From Colletotrichum lupini (Eukaryota; Ascomycota; Sordariomycetes; Glomerellales; Glomerellaceae), in NCBI RefSeq assembly GCF_023278565.1, contig NC_064676.1:4340001-4404000 (forward strand): a stretch of 64,000 nt of DNA, read 5' to 3'. The notes beneath the pieces are model-generated. The model saw nothing but the letters and a program-made list of their open reading frames with translations, made no database searches and had not been told where the DNA came from. Position 1 is the stretch's first letter; every line of letters begins with the position of its first letter. This document shows positions 51,621 to 64,000 of the stretch, piece by piece. Made by a program: the position numbers and the translations under genes.

Positions 51621-52790
51621 GGGGGGAGGGGTGTACTTCGTAATCACTCTTCCGAAAGGGGGGCGTGAACGTGGGAAGAAAAGATGGGGCATTGTTAACA
51701 GACCCACATCGGCGGCCGGGGGACTCTCAACCTGGCCGGGCTGCTGTCGTGTGGCCGGGAATTCCACCTCCAGACTGCTCAGGTACTCCGTACTGCGTGG
51801 CTGCTCACCTCGCTCCAGTTAAGGTGCTGCATCTTCCGTGGCGGACCAAATCCTGGATGCCCATCGAGTAACCCCACCAGCAGAGAGACCAGTCAAGGCC
51901 GCAGACAGGCCTCAACGAGGGTATTCAGTGGATCTTTCTCCCGGTGTTGTTCAGCACCTGTCCACAGTCCACGGCGTCCCGCTAAATATTTCACCACTCA
52001 CAATGCGCACAACCCGTGTCGACAAGTGTGCTGAAAACATTCCTGGGCACCTTTACGGAGTATCACCCAGATGCAATATCTCGGTTGGCTTGAAATGTGC
52101 TTCTGCAGTCCCTCATTCATCAATCCTTTCCATCACGCGAAGGGGGCACAGCACGAATTGCCCCTGGTTTGATGGGCACCATGCCGTCCAATTTGCCTTC
52201 CAACATATTGTCATGGTGGCTTTTCCCTCTCTCTCTTTCCATGACTCTTCGTTTCTTGGACTGCTCAGCTCTCCTTCCACGATTGTCCATCCTGTTCCTG
52301 CCAAGTTGGCATATAGTGGGCGGTGGCGTTGCCCAAGGCAGGTTGAGGATGGATACTCCGTACCTTCCAGGTTGAGTACGAAGACTTTCCGTGTTGATAA
52401 TAACGCAACCAAGGTAAGCTGGTGAGGAAGGCATGGAAGGAGTCACATCTTCTCTGCAGTTGCCCGTCACCCATGTCCCGTGTCAGACATGACATAAGGT
52501 AAAGTTCGACGGCTGAATTGGGAAAGATCACTGCGAGCCCCTCGCACTCCCCTGCTTCCGGTTTTCATGCTCTTCACGCGTCGAGCCTATCATTCGAGCT
52601 ATCCAGCTAGGTCCCTGTGATGTGCTCTCTTGCCGCCGTGGCCGCTGCGCGCCGGCCGCCGCCTCTACTCAACCCCAACCGCGTGACCCAATCTTGGACC
52701 ACCTAACGACCCCGATCTGAAAGTTGACCTCGATTCAACCCTCTCGTTCTACGGATACCGCAGTCTTTCGTCTCTACGGAGATCTTATTT

Positions 52791-52820
52791 CTGGTCTGGT
52801 CTGGTCTGGTCTGGTCTGGT
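52791..52820 (+). repeat. CTGGT pentanucleotide microsatellite (6 units)
   Basis: Six perfect consecutive CTGGT units in noncoding DNA. Confidence 0.95.
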
Positions 52821-55800
52821 CGAACAACATTCGGCAAATCGATCCCCAGAAAACTCAAACAAAGCATGCCGCGCATGGCTTTTCAAGGCCTCCCGCCAAC
52901 CCAATCCAGGGCTTTCACTAGCAAATTCCAACAGTGCCGTGCTCTGCCGATGCCACCTCACCTCAGCCTCTACCAACCGTTCATGCCTTGGGGCTTATAA
53001 CACGCCCAGCTATCGACGCTGTCTACGCTGTACACATGGTGTGGCGCGTATCGGATGCACCACCGACCGTCAGTTGACTCAGATCCCTCACCTCCATCAC
53101 CGACCGCTCCCTCGGCACGGCAGCGAGCGAGACATTGCCAGTCGAATGTCTCTCACTGACGTTTCCCTCGTTGCAATGCGCCTGCATGTCTCACCTTAGC
53201 CCTTGCCATCACGAAGAGCCCGGTGACAATCATGGCTCGGCTTCAGCTTTGCCCGGCATCTCTCACCGCTTTAGCTTTGCTTCCTGACTTTACCATTCTC
53301 TTTTGCGATACTCCAGCAACGAGATGGATCGAAGCAAGCCGAACAAACCACTTTAGCCATTTCCCATTGTTTGGTACTCGAGCGAGCGTTTCGAAGGCGG
53401 CTGAGCCATAGCTAAAAGCTGCGTGGCTAGTGCCCGCGAGTCAGCTGAATAGCGGCTTCCCGAAATCCCAGCCTTCTGGTGCTGCTGGCAAAGTGCCGAG
53501 AACGTGCGTGCCTCTCGCTGTGCACAGACAAGTTACCAAAGCAAAAGGAACCAGAAGTGACGCCAGGTGCGCTTCTTCTGTTTGTGTACCTCGTCGAATC
53601 GGTCTATTCCGCGACCAAGAATACCTAAACGCAACGTGTTGACGACTCTTTGCCACGTTGGCCCACATTCAAATCCGGACGTTGCACTTTACTGCCACTT
53701 CGCAGAAAACGCCTCTTAATGTCTGTCAATATAGTCCTTGGCTACGTCAAAGGCCCGACATGGCACCCCTGGACTTACAAAGCTGTAACGCTTCTATGAA
53801 TTCTCTGTACGGAGTACGGATACCCACGGCTCGTACGTACTTGCATAGCAGAGGGAGGGCAAAAGCAGCCAGCCGATTTTAGGGCTGAGCAATGCCTTGC
53901 CTGTTGCGTCGCTTGTCCAGCTGAAAGGGAGGCAAACCATCGGCTCCCCTTGCTTGTCCGCAGGAACCTCATGTCTTGATCTTCTCTCAACGGTGAGAGA
54001 AGCAGAGGTGCCAAATCGAGAGAGACACAGAGGAGACAAGCAAGGAGGGTTTCACGTACTGTCTCGCAGAAGTCTCGTTCCAACCTTCAAGCATGCCCAA
54101 GAGCGAAGCCGCAATTGTGCCAACTGCGACTAACGTGGTGGCTTCTGTACTCAGCAGCTAGCACGCAGCATGGGACGAATGATCACCATAAAAGAAAGAC
54201 AACGATCGCTAGCAACGTACCTCTGTGGACACCCGTCTTGGTTTCCAGCCAGCTCCAACTATCCGGAAAGTGTAATGACGGTCTGGCGATTCCGCGCGGG
54301 GAAGAAATGCTAGCAACTATGGCCATTGCCCGCAACGAGTCTTCCGAAGACCTTGTTGTTGTTGGTTGCGATGTTTTAAGGGCCAAGACCAACAAGCACA
54401 CTCAGAAAAGGGGGCTCCACCGTTCATTTTGCCAGGCGCCTTCAATTTCAAGAAACCATGCTAAGGCATGTCAATTGCCATGGCGTTCGGAGCCCTGTCA
54501 GCCAAAAAGAGATCTCTGGGGCAAGATCCCGGCGTTCCATCACTTTGGAAGCGTGAATGGATGGCCATCTACGGAGCAGATTGACCAAGTGCGCGCGCAA
54601 AGACGAAGTTTGCTTCCCAGCAGCCTGGAAGGCAAGGCAAGGCATTCAGCTCCCACTCCACCTGGATCACGAAGCGCTACAGCTCCAGGTTAAGGTGGCC
54701 ATGATCGTTATGGTCGTCAACGATTTTGTGACCCGAATCAATCGTCAGCGCGCATACGCCGCCGAGTCTTCATATGGGCGTGCCGTCCCTGAGCCTCTCA
54801 GCGCCCACGAAACGATCGGAAAGATGTGAATGGCCAATGTGTCTCATTGCGTTGCCCATACGAGCCCCTGCTTTGCAGATCGATTGGCAGTCACCGTGGA
54901 GCACAGCGCTGGAGCAAAGCTGGTGGGGTTGTGCTTCTCTTCGCTTGGCTCGGCCAACCACGAGGCCCAACAACCTGGAAATCATTCCAATCGACCGATG
55001 CGAAAGGATGGCCTTGAAGTCGCCGGATTGTGTGCTTCATTGACGGGTTGAGAAGCCCTAAGTGCTTCCTCCGAGCCTAGGACCCGTTGAGCAAAAAGCA
55101 AATTTCAACTCGTGTCTCGGCGCGCCCTACAGCTCAATGCCCGTCACTGCAGGTTCTGAACCATCCTGACTTCTGCATGAGCTACGCAGACGTACGTCTT
55201 TCGCAGCGTCTTTCGCAGCGCGGAATGATGTGCCTGACATAGGGGTGCAGCCGACACTGCGCAGCGCGGTAGGAGAGACTTCCCGCAGCTCCGCGACCCT
55301 TGATGCCACCCCCTCGAGTTGGTGGTCCCCTGTTCTTGCACAGACATGTCCATTTCGGTCAGCCAAAGACGACCACCCAGCAGCAGTCCCACCCACACCT
55401 TTTACCCCTGGCACACCACCCCGCAACACGCCTCCACCACCACAAATCACAATCACCACCACCACCATCGCAGACTCCTGCTCAGCTAGCCTGGCGTGTC
55501 TGGGCGTCACAAAGGTGTCTTCATCTACGGATATTAGTCTCTACCAGACGGCGCACTAGATGAACCAGCGCACTATAGTGGCTCTGTAGCCGCGGACTGG
55601 TGACATCCGACAAAGTTTAACTCAGTATGAACCTCAATGCACTATCGAATAGGGATTTCCGCAAGTCCAGCGATGACATCGATGTTCGGATAAGGAGAGG
55701 AAGGGTTTCGAAATCAATCCCATCGGTCACTGGTTCGGCGTATACGGCTCATGTCATTTCTATCTGCCCTACATCCATGACCCGGGTGTCAGGCTGAGGA

Positions 55801-57200
55801 TGAAAGTTGGTAGTCTCGAAACAGCATTGTACACAGTAGTTCGGTACGGCAAGCCGCATCGCCGGAATATCTGCACAAAGTGGAAGGCGGTTTGATCGAC
55901 TGTACCCGTCAGATATCTGAGATTCAAGGTATCCATCCTATTGGCTCGAGTTGAACTTATGGGCTGTCAAATCGTCTCGATTGTCAACTTCGCAACCAGG
56001 TTGAGGCGCGATCTGAGTAGTCACAGCTGTAGGGTCGAAAACCACTTAGACAAGGAATTGCAGTCACCTTCTTGATTGACCGTTCAGAATCCCAACAGTG
56101 TGCCTCCTGTCACATCTACTGAATACAAGACCTTCCAATACCAGAAGCCACAGGGAGGGGTCCTAGCTTGGCGTTGGCGTTGGCACTGTTTTGTTGTGAC
56201 AGCCTTCGGAAGAGCTTCTCGAACATGCGGAAATGCGAAGTGCCGCAAATTTGTCGCTCGGCCGCGATTTTGGGTCCAGACAACGAACGCAACCTTAGCT
56301 TGCATTCAAATGACAAAGCCGAATTTTCGTCATTTCCGTCATTTTATTATGGCAAACGACATGGCGTCAGCCAACCTCTAGGTTGTTTGGAATATCTTGC
56401 CCATCGATAAACCCGTTGCCCGGATCGGATTGGTGCGCTGAGCAACAATACTCGATTCTGCTCCCGCCAGCGACCAGCTCTATTTCGGTCTCAGACAAAG
56501 AGCCCCTTAGGAAATTTCGACAAATTCTTGAGTACGGCATACTAGAGGGACTACCATCTCAATCAGGGAATCGACTCTTTCCGGAAAGGTTGAGGATCCG
56601 GACCACTCGGGGAAGAGGCTTGACCACATCGTCGGGTCCTGAAGCCGAATCATTGTCATCGCGAGAGCCCCGCTGTATGCATGCTCAATGTAACAGCTAC
56701 CGTGGTCTACGAGCCTAGCCCTTGCCGACAACAAGAAGAACTTTCTGAAGCGAGCAAGCCAATGACCAGCATTGTTTCGCTGGCTGCACCGACTTCAGCA
56801 TGAGGATTCCTATCCTGTCATCGCAGTAGAGGAAGACATACACGGCTCACCTGTGACGTCGGTACCAGATAATGGAACGGCAACGGATGACCAACAACTT
56901 CCCTTGGACCTACTAGGCATGGTCTACCGAATCAATGGTGGATTACGCCACGACACCCAACGCCCAACGCCCGGCTCTAGTCACAGCATGGCCGGGTAGG
57001 CTCTCACAAGATCCTCGGTGAGAGGGCCCGGAGCCGGACCAGATCGCCAAGGTAGCTCGGGGCGGGCTGGCTGGCAGACGGCGTCCACCATGATCGATCC
57101 AAAAATGAGAAGCATGTCTCCTGTTGCGATAGAAACATTGATCGAGTCAGATCCATTGGCTGCAGGCATCTATCGTCAGACACTGCGGACCCTGAATGAA

Positions 57201-60200
57201 CGCGATGATGACACTAGAGCCGGCCGTAATACCTACCGTTGATGGTATACGTCGCCGTGGTCCATCCCGAACCGCCGAGGCCCGTCGGGGTTTTAGGTCG
57301 TTCCCCTTGCAATGAGACTCGGGTTACAGTGAGAAGACACGCACGAATAGACCATGGAGTCCCCCGGGTAAAATACACAGAACAAGAGGCGCCTATCGAA
57401 GCCTGAAGGAGTCTTGGAGGGAAAAACCACTCAGATCCGTGGGAGGCGTAGACAGCGCCGACGGAGCGGGTCCGGCACCGGGCGACCAGCAGTTTTCGGG
57501 AGGTCGCTAAAGGCGGGCGGAACGGGAAACTAGCCCCATTTGGCCAGCCTCCCGAAATGGTAATCCAGGGGCAGCGAAGCGTCGAAGCTACGCCGCACTC
57601 CGCAAGCCTGGTGGCCGAGTGGTAGCCGGCCAAGGACGCGTCGGCCTCTCTTCAAGCTTCTAGGGCGCACCTTGAAGAATTCCGTCAACGGCTGTCAGTC
57701 GCGGGTAGTCGTTTGTCTACACTAACGTGGTACTAACAGTACGAGGTGCTTACCATAGTGTGGTACGGAGGACAGAGTAGAGGCTATGGATGGGCTCACA
57801 CCTTTCTCAGGAGGGCGCCCCGCCAATGAACCCAAGCCGAGATCTCTGTTCCCCTCATCAATGCGTGACGACACATCCTGATATCAAGAGCGACGCTCGT
57901 AAGCACGCGTTCGTCACGGCAGGCCCACCGGCTCACTCGCATAGGTCCACCGTCCACCCAGCAAGCCGTAGAGCCTGTCCTCTCCGATCTTGAGTTCTCA
58001 GAAAAGGCAACGAAGCACACAAGGGGAATGGCTTCCGCTACCCGGGTCCGGATGCCACCCACATGGCGTGCCTGTGAGCACGTAGTGTACAGTGCAGCGT
58101 GGCATAGGAAGCGAGACGTTCCATCAAGACTGGAACCCGTCATGCCATCCTCTCTCGTCAGCCGCAAGATGGCATCGAAGAAGAGAAAACGACTGGTCGC
58201 CTTGCGAGACTTCAAGAGGCAATTCTTGTCGGCCCAGGCGCAGGGCATGTGTGGGAGCGGAAAGGCTTCGCCGCGCCGGGAGAATGTCCATTTTGCAACA
58301 ACGGCAGGGTGCTATTCGGGCACCCTCGAGAACGTGATTCGACCTCCATCGAGTTTTCCTCAGCATGCAGCCCATTGCTCACATCCGATGGGGGTAAGTC
58401 ACAACATGCGGATGGAAGTGTCTGTATCCGTACCAGTCTACACTGGCGCACAAGAAAGCAACAACAGACGGCCCCTCTTTGGGCCGCAATATATCAACGT
58501 GCCCTTGAAGCAAATGCCGCTCGGGGGCTCGGAGCAGTGTAAACCTTATCAACTGTCAATGTATTGAGAGCGGAGGCATTTACGATTGATTCGGACAAAA
58601 GAAAAAAGGCTCATCCACTTTTCCAAGGCACCTTATCCACGTCGCGCCCGGGGAACATGATCGCATCCTGGGCAGACTTTACAAAGACCAGGACTAGGTG
58701 CTTTTCCACCACGTTCATCTCATCCACTTCTCCACTAGATTTTTGTTCTTACCCCTGGCGCCCCAAAGAACTTTTGGGTCTTTGCCCCCTCCTCAAAATC
58801 TCGAAAACCAACGGACTAACGGTTCCACTGCCTTTCAAAAGAAACAAAGCTACAATGTGTCAGACTGGCCAGGGCCGAGCTCGTACCCATGATATGGTAA
58901 TTCTAGCCAACGGATCGCCCTAATTGTTGAGCTGTTTGCCTGTCAAAATACCAGATTGAAAAGGAAGCCAGGAAGCTTGCCCCCGCGAAACGACTTCATT
59001 GAGCAGGGCTTTGCTTGACGCGATGCTCTTTTTGGTTCTCAGCCCATGGCGGGCTCGACTTGAATCCACAGAGCAGGCGAATAGGCAGAATAAACCTTGT
59101 GGATTAGAGCCGAGCACATGGCTATCCTCCCTCAAATATATGAACCTCTGGTCAAAGAGGCAGCGTTAGTGGTACGATGACGACGATAAGAGCCAAACTT
59201 CACTGCAAAATTCGACGTCTATTCAGGAGCTCACATGAAACGCTGAATCGACAGATATGGGCTGCCACCTCCACGCTTCTGGTTCGGGATGTCGAAGCAG
59301 CTTCTACCTGGGACAAAGAAACCCAAAGCCCTTCGTGCAGCTGATCTTGACCGACCCCCTTCAGAAGAGTCTTCTTACGGATTGGATGCCAAGGCACGGC
59401 CCACCACACGATTTTACCATTTAGCCTTCATTTGGGCCTCCTTGAAAACCTCGCTCCCACGACTACGAACTTCATGGAATCCTTCAAACTTCCAGGATGT
59501 GTATGCACCTCAGATGCAGGCACAAGTCGCATTGGGGCCGCGGGCCGTAGGTGTGGTTGGTCAAAGTAACGTGAAGGGTGTGTAAGATGCATCTTGGCAT
59601 CGCGGGTACACGCCATGCACTCGCAGATGCTGACTGAGGAGTCGTGAGAATCGCATCACTATCCATCCCCCCTTCCACGAGGCCGGATTGGGGGCCCTTT
59701 TTTTTTTGCACTTGCTACGCAACGATCTATCGGTCTCCGCATGCCGTCATGGTTGCTCTCTTTTGTTTCACGAAGCCTGGCCCCCCGGAGTTGTGCCTTG
59801 GGAGTGGAATCTCTTTCGGAGGATCAGACAAGAAGGTCCCCTCTTTGTAAATCGCCCAGCCTTCTTTCTCATGGTCCATGGCCCGCCAGGGCGGTGCTCA
59901 CACCTCAAGAAGACTGACGGACATGGGAATTGGCCGGTCCGATTGAATCCTCCAGTGGGCCGAGTCCTGGTAAGGAAAGGCGCAACGGGTCTCTTCTCAA
60001 TTCTCACACCGGGAGCCTTGCGGCCTGGGGAAGCGCCGGTCGACTTTCTACAAGAGGACATGGTATGACTATGGGAGACGAACCATCAAGGGCCGCGATG
60101 CGGAGAGGAGCGATGAGGCTTGCGGGAACCCGCGGGAGCTCATTTCACGAATGATCTCCCCGATTCTGCAGAGGGGTCTCGAAGAGGAGAAGCTGACCGG

Positions 60201-63200
60201 TCTCTGGTCTTGGTGCGCGGCACAGCTCATCAACGCGACGCACCTGCTTTTTCATGTACATGCGGTTGGAATCAACAACATGCAGGCCAAGAAATCTATA
60301 CAGGAGGCCCAGGCCGCGGATGGCGTTCGCTAAGAAGCCTAGAGGAAGAAAGGGAGTGCAGCAAAGTGAAAGGTAACGGACGACCACAGACGCCCCATGA
60401 GCTGTTTGCCCTACGGTAATATGCCACCCCGGATTCCTCCAACTGTCGATGTTGGGAGAGTTTATCCCACTCACACGCCGTCTGACAATTCATTTCGCGA
60501 AATCAACCCGCTTGTGGACTGTGCGTCTGGGACGGCACAGATGAGGCTAATGATGAGCGGGCTAGCGTCGCGACTATTGACATGACCCTCGCTGCAAATC
60601 TACCAGCAATTAGGGAAAAGCGAAGCCCCGGGGGCCTCAGCGACGAGGATTTTGTCCCAGAGGAGGTCTGCATACGACGTTGGGGTACCGTTCAGTGGGA
60701 TTATCCGTCTTTGTGATCGACATAACTGCTCCGCCGTGGTGGGCGGAAGGGAGAGGGATAAGAACAAACAACAGATTTGGGGTCCGATGATCCGACGATG
60801 GGGTTCACGCGTTCTTCCCCGTTTCTAGTGTACTCGTACTACAGGCATTTCTTTCTTTTTTCGGTCGTCGTTTTTTTGTTGGAACTCCCAAATCCGTATC
60901 TGTTCCTAACGACAAAAAACGACGCACCGGTTCCAACGACGGAATATCCACACTGGATGAAACCTCTAGAAGGACCGTCGAAGAGGTCTAGCTGTTTGAC
61001 TAGAACTGAGACATTGCTAACTTTGGCCTAGAGCTGCTGGCTGGCGTCAAGGTAGCGTCGCATCGCGCCTTCTGTCAGAGAGCTTCCACCCGGCGGTATT
61101 TCGTGCTCGTAGGGCAATGATCAACAGTTTGATGGCCCTTTTTCGGTTTGGTCATTCGAGGCTTGATTTTGTTTTTTTCTGGTTCTGTCTGGTCTATCGA
61201 ACCAACAAGTGGAGGGAGAAGGTCTTTACACTTTCCGAGCGATTCCGATACCACGTCGGCATTACTCTGTTGTCTGTCCACGTAAGGCTTTTTTTCTTCG
61301 ATGGCATGTCTCACTATCTTTTTCTTCTAGCGCTTCTCGCGGGGCAAAGGCGGGGTGAGAGTTCTGTCTAATTTCTGATCTTGACTAAGGGGGTGTGTAG
61401 CAGGCTTCGATATTTGCTATACACCCTCTCAGACATCTTGGAGGGGGACCAGAAAATTGCCTGGCTTGTTGACCGGCCGTTGTATCGATTCTATTCATTC
61501 GAGTCGGTCTGGCTGCCAGCCCGCGGTGTCCTTTCGGTATTGGCACCCGCAACGGTGGTGCGTCGGTCGAATGTCTCAGTCTCATTGTCTCAGTTGTGCA
61601 TCGCCGAGGTTTGGAGATCTCTGGACGAGGGTGCGCGCCTGAGGCGGGTTTTGGTCTTGTGAATCAGTGTTCACGAGGTCCCGAGAACACTGTCGCATTA
61701 GAACCCTCGGCCGTACGGTGAGGGTTGGAGTTGCCAGCCAAGCTTACAGCGTCCACAGATGTCGCATTCTCATGGGATGAATGAGGTGTAGTTTGCGAAC
61801 CGAGTCTTTCGCTCCCTCTGTTGATTGCCCAGGTAGGAGAAGGGGGTCCGATGTTCAGTCTTGGTTGAAACCGAGGCAGACGGTGCGGTGCGTTGGGGGG
61901 AAAGATCTCCAAGTGTTGATCATGGGCTTGTCGATGTGCGGGGTTCACGCGGGTGGCCTCGTGGCTTTTTTCTCCCTCCAATGATTGGCATTCGCAAGTG
62001 TTGCTGCCTCGGTTGGTGATGATGATGTTCTTGGGCTCTTCATCTTATGATATTTCTCTGATTTGCAGCAGCGCCAACGGAAGATGGAGTGGGCTAGAGA
62101 AGAGCCGGCTTACAGACTATCGAGCTGGGGGCTTCTTTCTCGAGGAGCTGTGCTTTTCTTTTCGAAGGAGAGAATGGGGATATGGCGGACCGAGCATTCG
62201 GTCCTTTCTTCGTCGACTTTCCGTCCTAGTTCAGCCCTTTTTTCGGGTGGGAAATTGTCCAGAGAGAGTCTATTGCCTCGAATTTCTTTTGGTCTGGTCG
62301 TTGATGACGTCGATGAGGATCTTCATAATTTGATGGCTCCCTCCGCCGCTGAAGAAGTTGCGGTGGTGTTTGCGTTATTGGTAACTTGGCGCGTCGGCCG
62401 ATGCTCGATGGTAATGGCTACTGTGTAGTCGGGTTACATGCATGCATGAGGGTAGAGAGAACCCCACGTCTGGCGTGTGAGTCTTTGGAGAAGGGCCTCG
62501 TGAACAGCTTTGATGTCGTCTCTGATGGTTCCCCAGATCGGGGATGAGGGTTTAATGGGACACGCTGCCATGTTTGTGAGAGGATGCGAGGGACTGGTCG
62601 GCTCGGAAATGGGTCATTGGCGGGAAAGTCCGATGCTTAGAGGTCGTAGACAGACGTATTGAGCAAGTGATTCCTCAATTCCGGGGAGGATATTGGCAGT
62701 ATCTAGGAGCATCTTGGTGTAAATCAGGTGAGTGCGTATGGCGTTAAAGGACAGGTATCAGTTCACGAGCTGGGTCAAGGGTGGCTCTGTTGACTAGCTT
62801 TGCTCCGGTTTACACGCCAATCTACGCTTGCTTCAGCTGTAGAGCCGGAACTATATCACACATGTCCTGATATCAACTTTATAGCCTCGTGTTGGTGAAC
62901 GAGCTGTATGTTACTCTTCATGGCATATCTCTCTCTCTTCGGTAACCGGTTTCAACTCGCAGGATAATCCGGTACCTGTTGTCATTCGTCAAAGGACATC
63001 GGCGTTATCCTTGTGACAGTTGAGCAAAGCAATTAGTTTGCCTTAAGTGACCATTAGCCTCCTAGGCAGGTGATGAGACATGAGATTTCTAGAGTTGTTT
63101 CTGTTACCATCATCAGAATCTTCGATAGGAATATTCGATATCATTAACGTTGTTGCAATTCCTCTGTCATAGAAAGTGGTTAGCTACCTTAAGAGCCTTC

Positions 63201-64000
63201 CCCCTCGTTCATCACCAAGTGTCCGTTTCATCTGTTCGGGTTATGATTTCAGCACATGGAATCGAGCCTAATTTGAGCTAATCTGAGCTTTCACAGGTAG
63301 AAGTCGGTTTATTTTAGGGTTTCTAACAGAGAATTCTATAAAAACTCCCTAGATGGCTTTTCTATGATTTCACCTATGACTTTTGCCTTGCCTTCCACTG
63401 TAAACTAGACATGGGCCGAGAGGTGATGAATGTGATCCCATGATCTAGGGCCTCAAGATCTCATCATTGCTTCGTTCTTGTGGAGTATTCGTTGGGGAAC
63501 ACCACCCGGGCGACAGAGAAGAATGTTGGCCCGCGTGGCTATCACGCCCTCCACTTGATATCGCATATTGGGAGGAATCCATGTCGCAAGCCCTGTCTCG
63601 ATGTCAACTTAATGCCACCTTTCTGCCCGGCCGATCCAAACTCAACTGCTTCCCTCTCACATCTTATGCGGTTAGACCGATGCTATGATGTCCCAATATT
63701 CGAGTTGCCTACACTCAAAATCTTACCTTGAACCCATCTACTTTACAAGATCTTTACTAAATACTTGCTTTGCCATACAAAGTCTCCCGTCGAGGAGTGT
63801 CTATCGCCTTTTGGATATGTTTTGCACCTAACAATAAGTTGCCGAGACAGAAGGGTGTTGTTTGGGGCTCTTTTGAAGTTTGTGGCGAGCTTGGGCGAGG
63901 TAGGTGGTGATGTGAGACGGATGTTGGAGCGACGCAGCAGGTGCAGCTTGTGGAATGACTCCTCTCTCCAAAACATCACAATGCGGTGTCTTCTCAGTCG
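57201..64000. other. gene-poor region, distal half
   Basis: About 6.8 kb, again without a supported gene. The 57.2-57.65 kb segment is GC-rich and contains a 10-bp inverted repeat. Frames such as 58028-58567 and 61953-62333 lack recognisable features. The last 1.5 kb is AT-richer. No transposon ends, rRNA or tRNA recognised. Confidence 0.5.
57494..57557. repeat. perfect 10-bp inverted repeat, 44-nt spacer
   Basis: TTTCGGGAGG (57494-57503) and CCTCCCGAAA (57548-57557) are exact reverse complements. The region could fold in RNA, or be a relic of an element; there is no independent support. Confidence 0.6.

Larger units (their letters stand above)
50222..57200. other. gene-poor region, proximal half
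   Basis: About 7 kb with no supported gene. It begins with the GPCR-like promoter. Noted contents are a TCTG microsatellite (about 50879-50895), a purine-rich tract (51484-51620), six CTGGT units (52791-52820), and five of the seven exact TACTCCGTA/TACGGAGTA nonamers of the window. Longer frames (51838-52425, 54115-54693) show no protein-like features. Confidence 0.5.

Noticed and set aside
54115..54693. 192-codon open frame
   Set aside because: No recognisable features and codon usage unlike the real genes in the window.
57597..57680. tRNA-like D-arm word (tggccgagtggt)
   Set aside because: It matches the D-arm start of Ser/Leu tRNAs, but the following bases do not form an anticodon arm, T-arm or acceptor stem.
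58028..58567. 179-codon open frame
   Set aside because: No domain and competing frames over the same span; not reported as a gene without transcript evidence.

Overview
The window looks like nuclear DNA of a filamentous ascomycete (Pezizomycotina, probably Sordariomycetes; this is inference). Genes have short spliceosomal introns (about 40-120 bp) with GT(AGT/ATG/ACG)...AG borders and CTAAC-like branch sites. The families found are typical of the group: a Zn2Cys6 regulator, an ER-type P450, a giant involucrin-repeat protein, a Mep ammonium transporter and a 7-TM receptor. No rRNA, tRNA, CRISPR array or intact transposon was recognised.

Layout. 1-14001 (minus) is the 5' part of one intronless giant reading frame (at least 4,667 codons) that leaves the window. 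It is a low-complexity, Lys/Glu/Ala/Pro-rich 'involucrin repeat' protein, possibly the Woronin-body tether leashin. 16143-27603 is a compact five-gene oxidative cluster: P450 (+), Zn2Cys6 regulator (-), membrane-anchored Baeyer-Villiger-type monooxygenase (-), short-chain dehydrogenase (-) and alpha/beta hydrolase (+). 31353-33007 (-) is a Mep1/3-type ammonium transporter. 41021-43685 (-) is a Crt10-like protein. 44955-46496 (-) is an intronless, membrane-anchored GH5 glycosidase. 48551-50221 (-) is a seven-transmembrane receptor-like protein. The rest, notably 27.6-31.3, 33.0-41.0 and 50.2-64.0 kb, is long intergenic DNA in which I can support no gene.

How the genes fit together. The five-gene cluster has no polyketide, peptide or terpene synthase. 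Its enzymes spell a standard degradative logic: hydroxylate (P450), oxidise to ketone (SDR), insert oxygen next to the ketone (BVMO), open the ester or lactone (hydrolase). All four enzymes carry a hydrophobic segment, which suggests a lipophilic substrate at the ER. The best new observation is a shared promoter element, CGG-N7-CCG. It occurs twice upstream of the P450, twice upstream of the BVMO and once (plus one near-match) between the divergent SDR and hydrolase genes. The spacers are alike (TTGGTT or ACGATY) and most copies lie about 150-275 bp from a start codon. This is the expected form of a binding site for the cluster's own Zn2Cys6 protein.

All exon borders were read by eye. They keep the frame throughout, but no transcript data were available.
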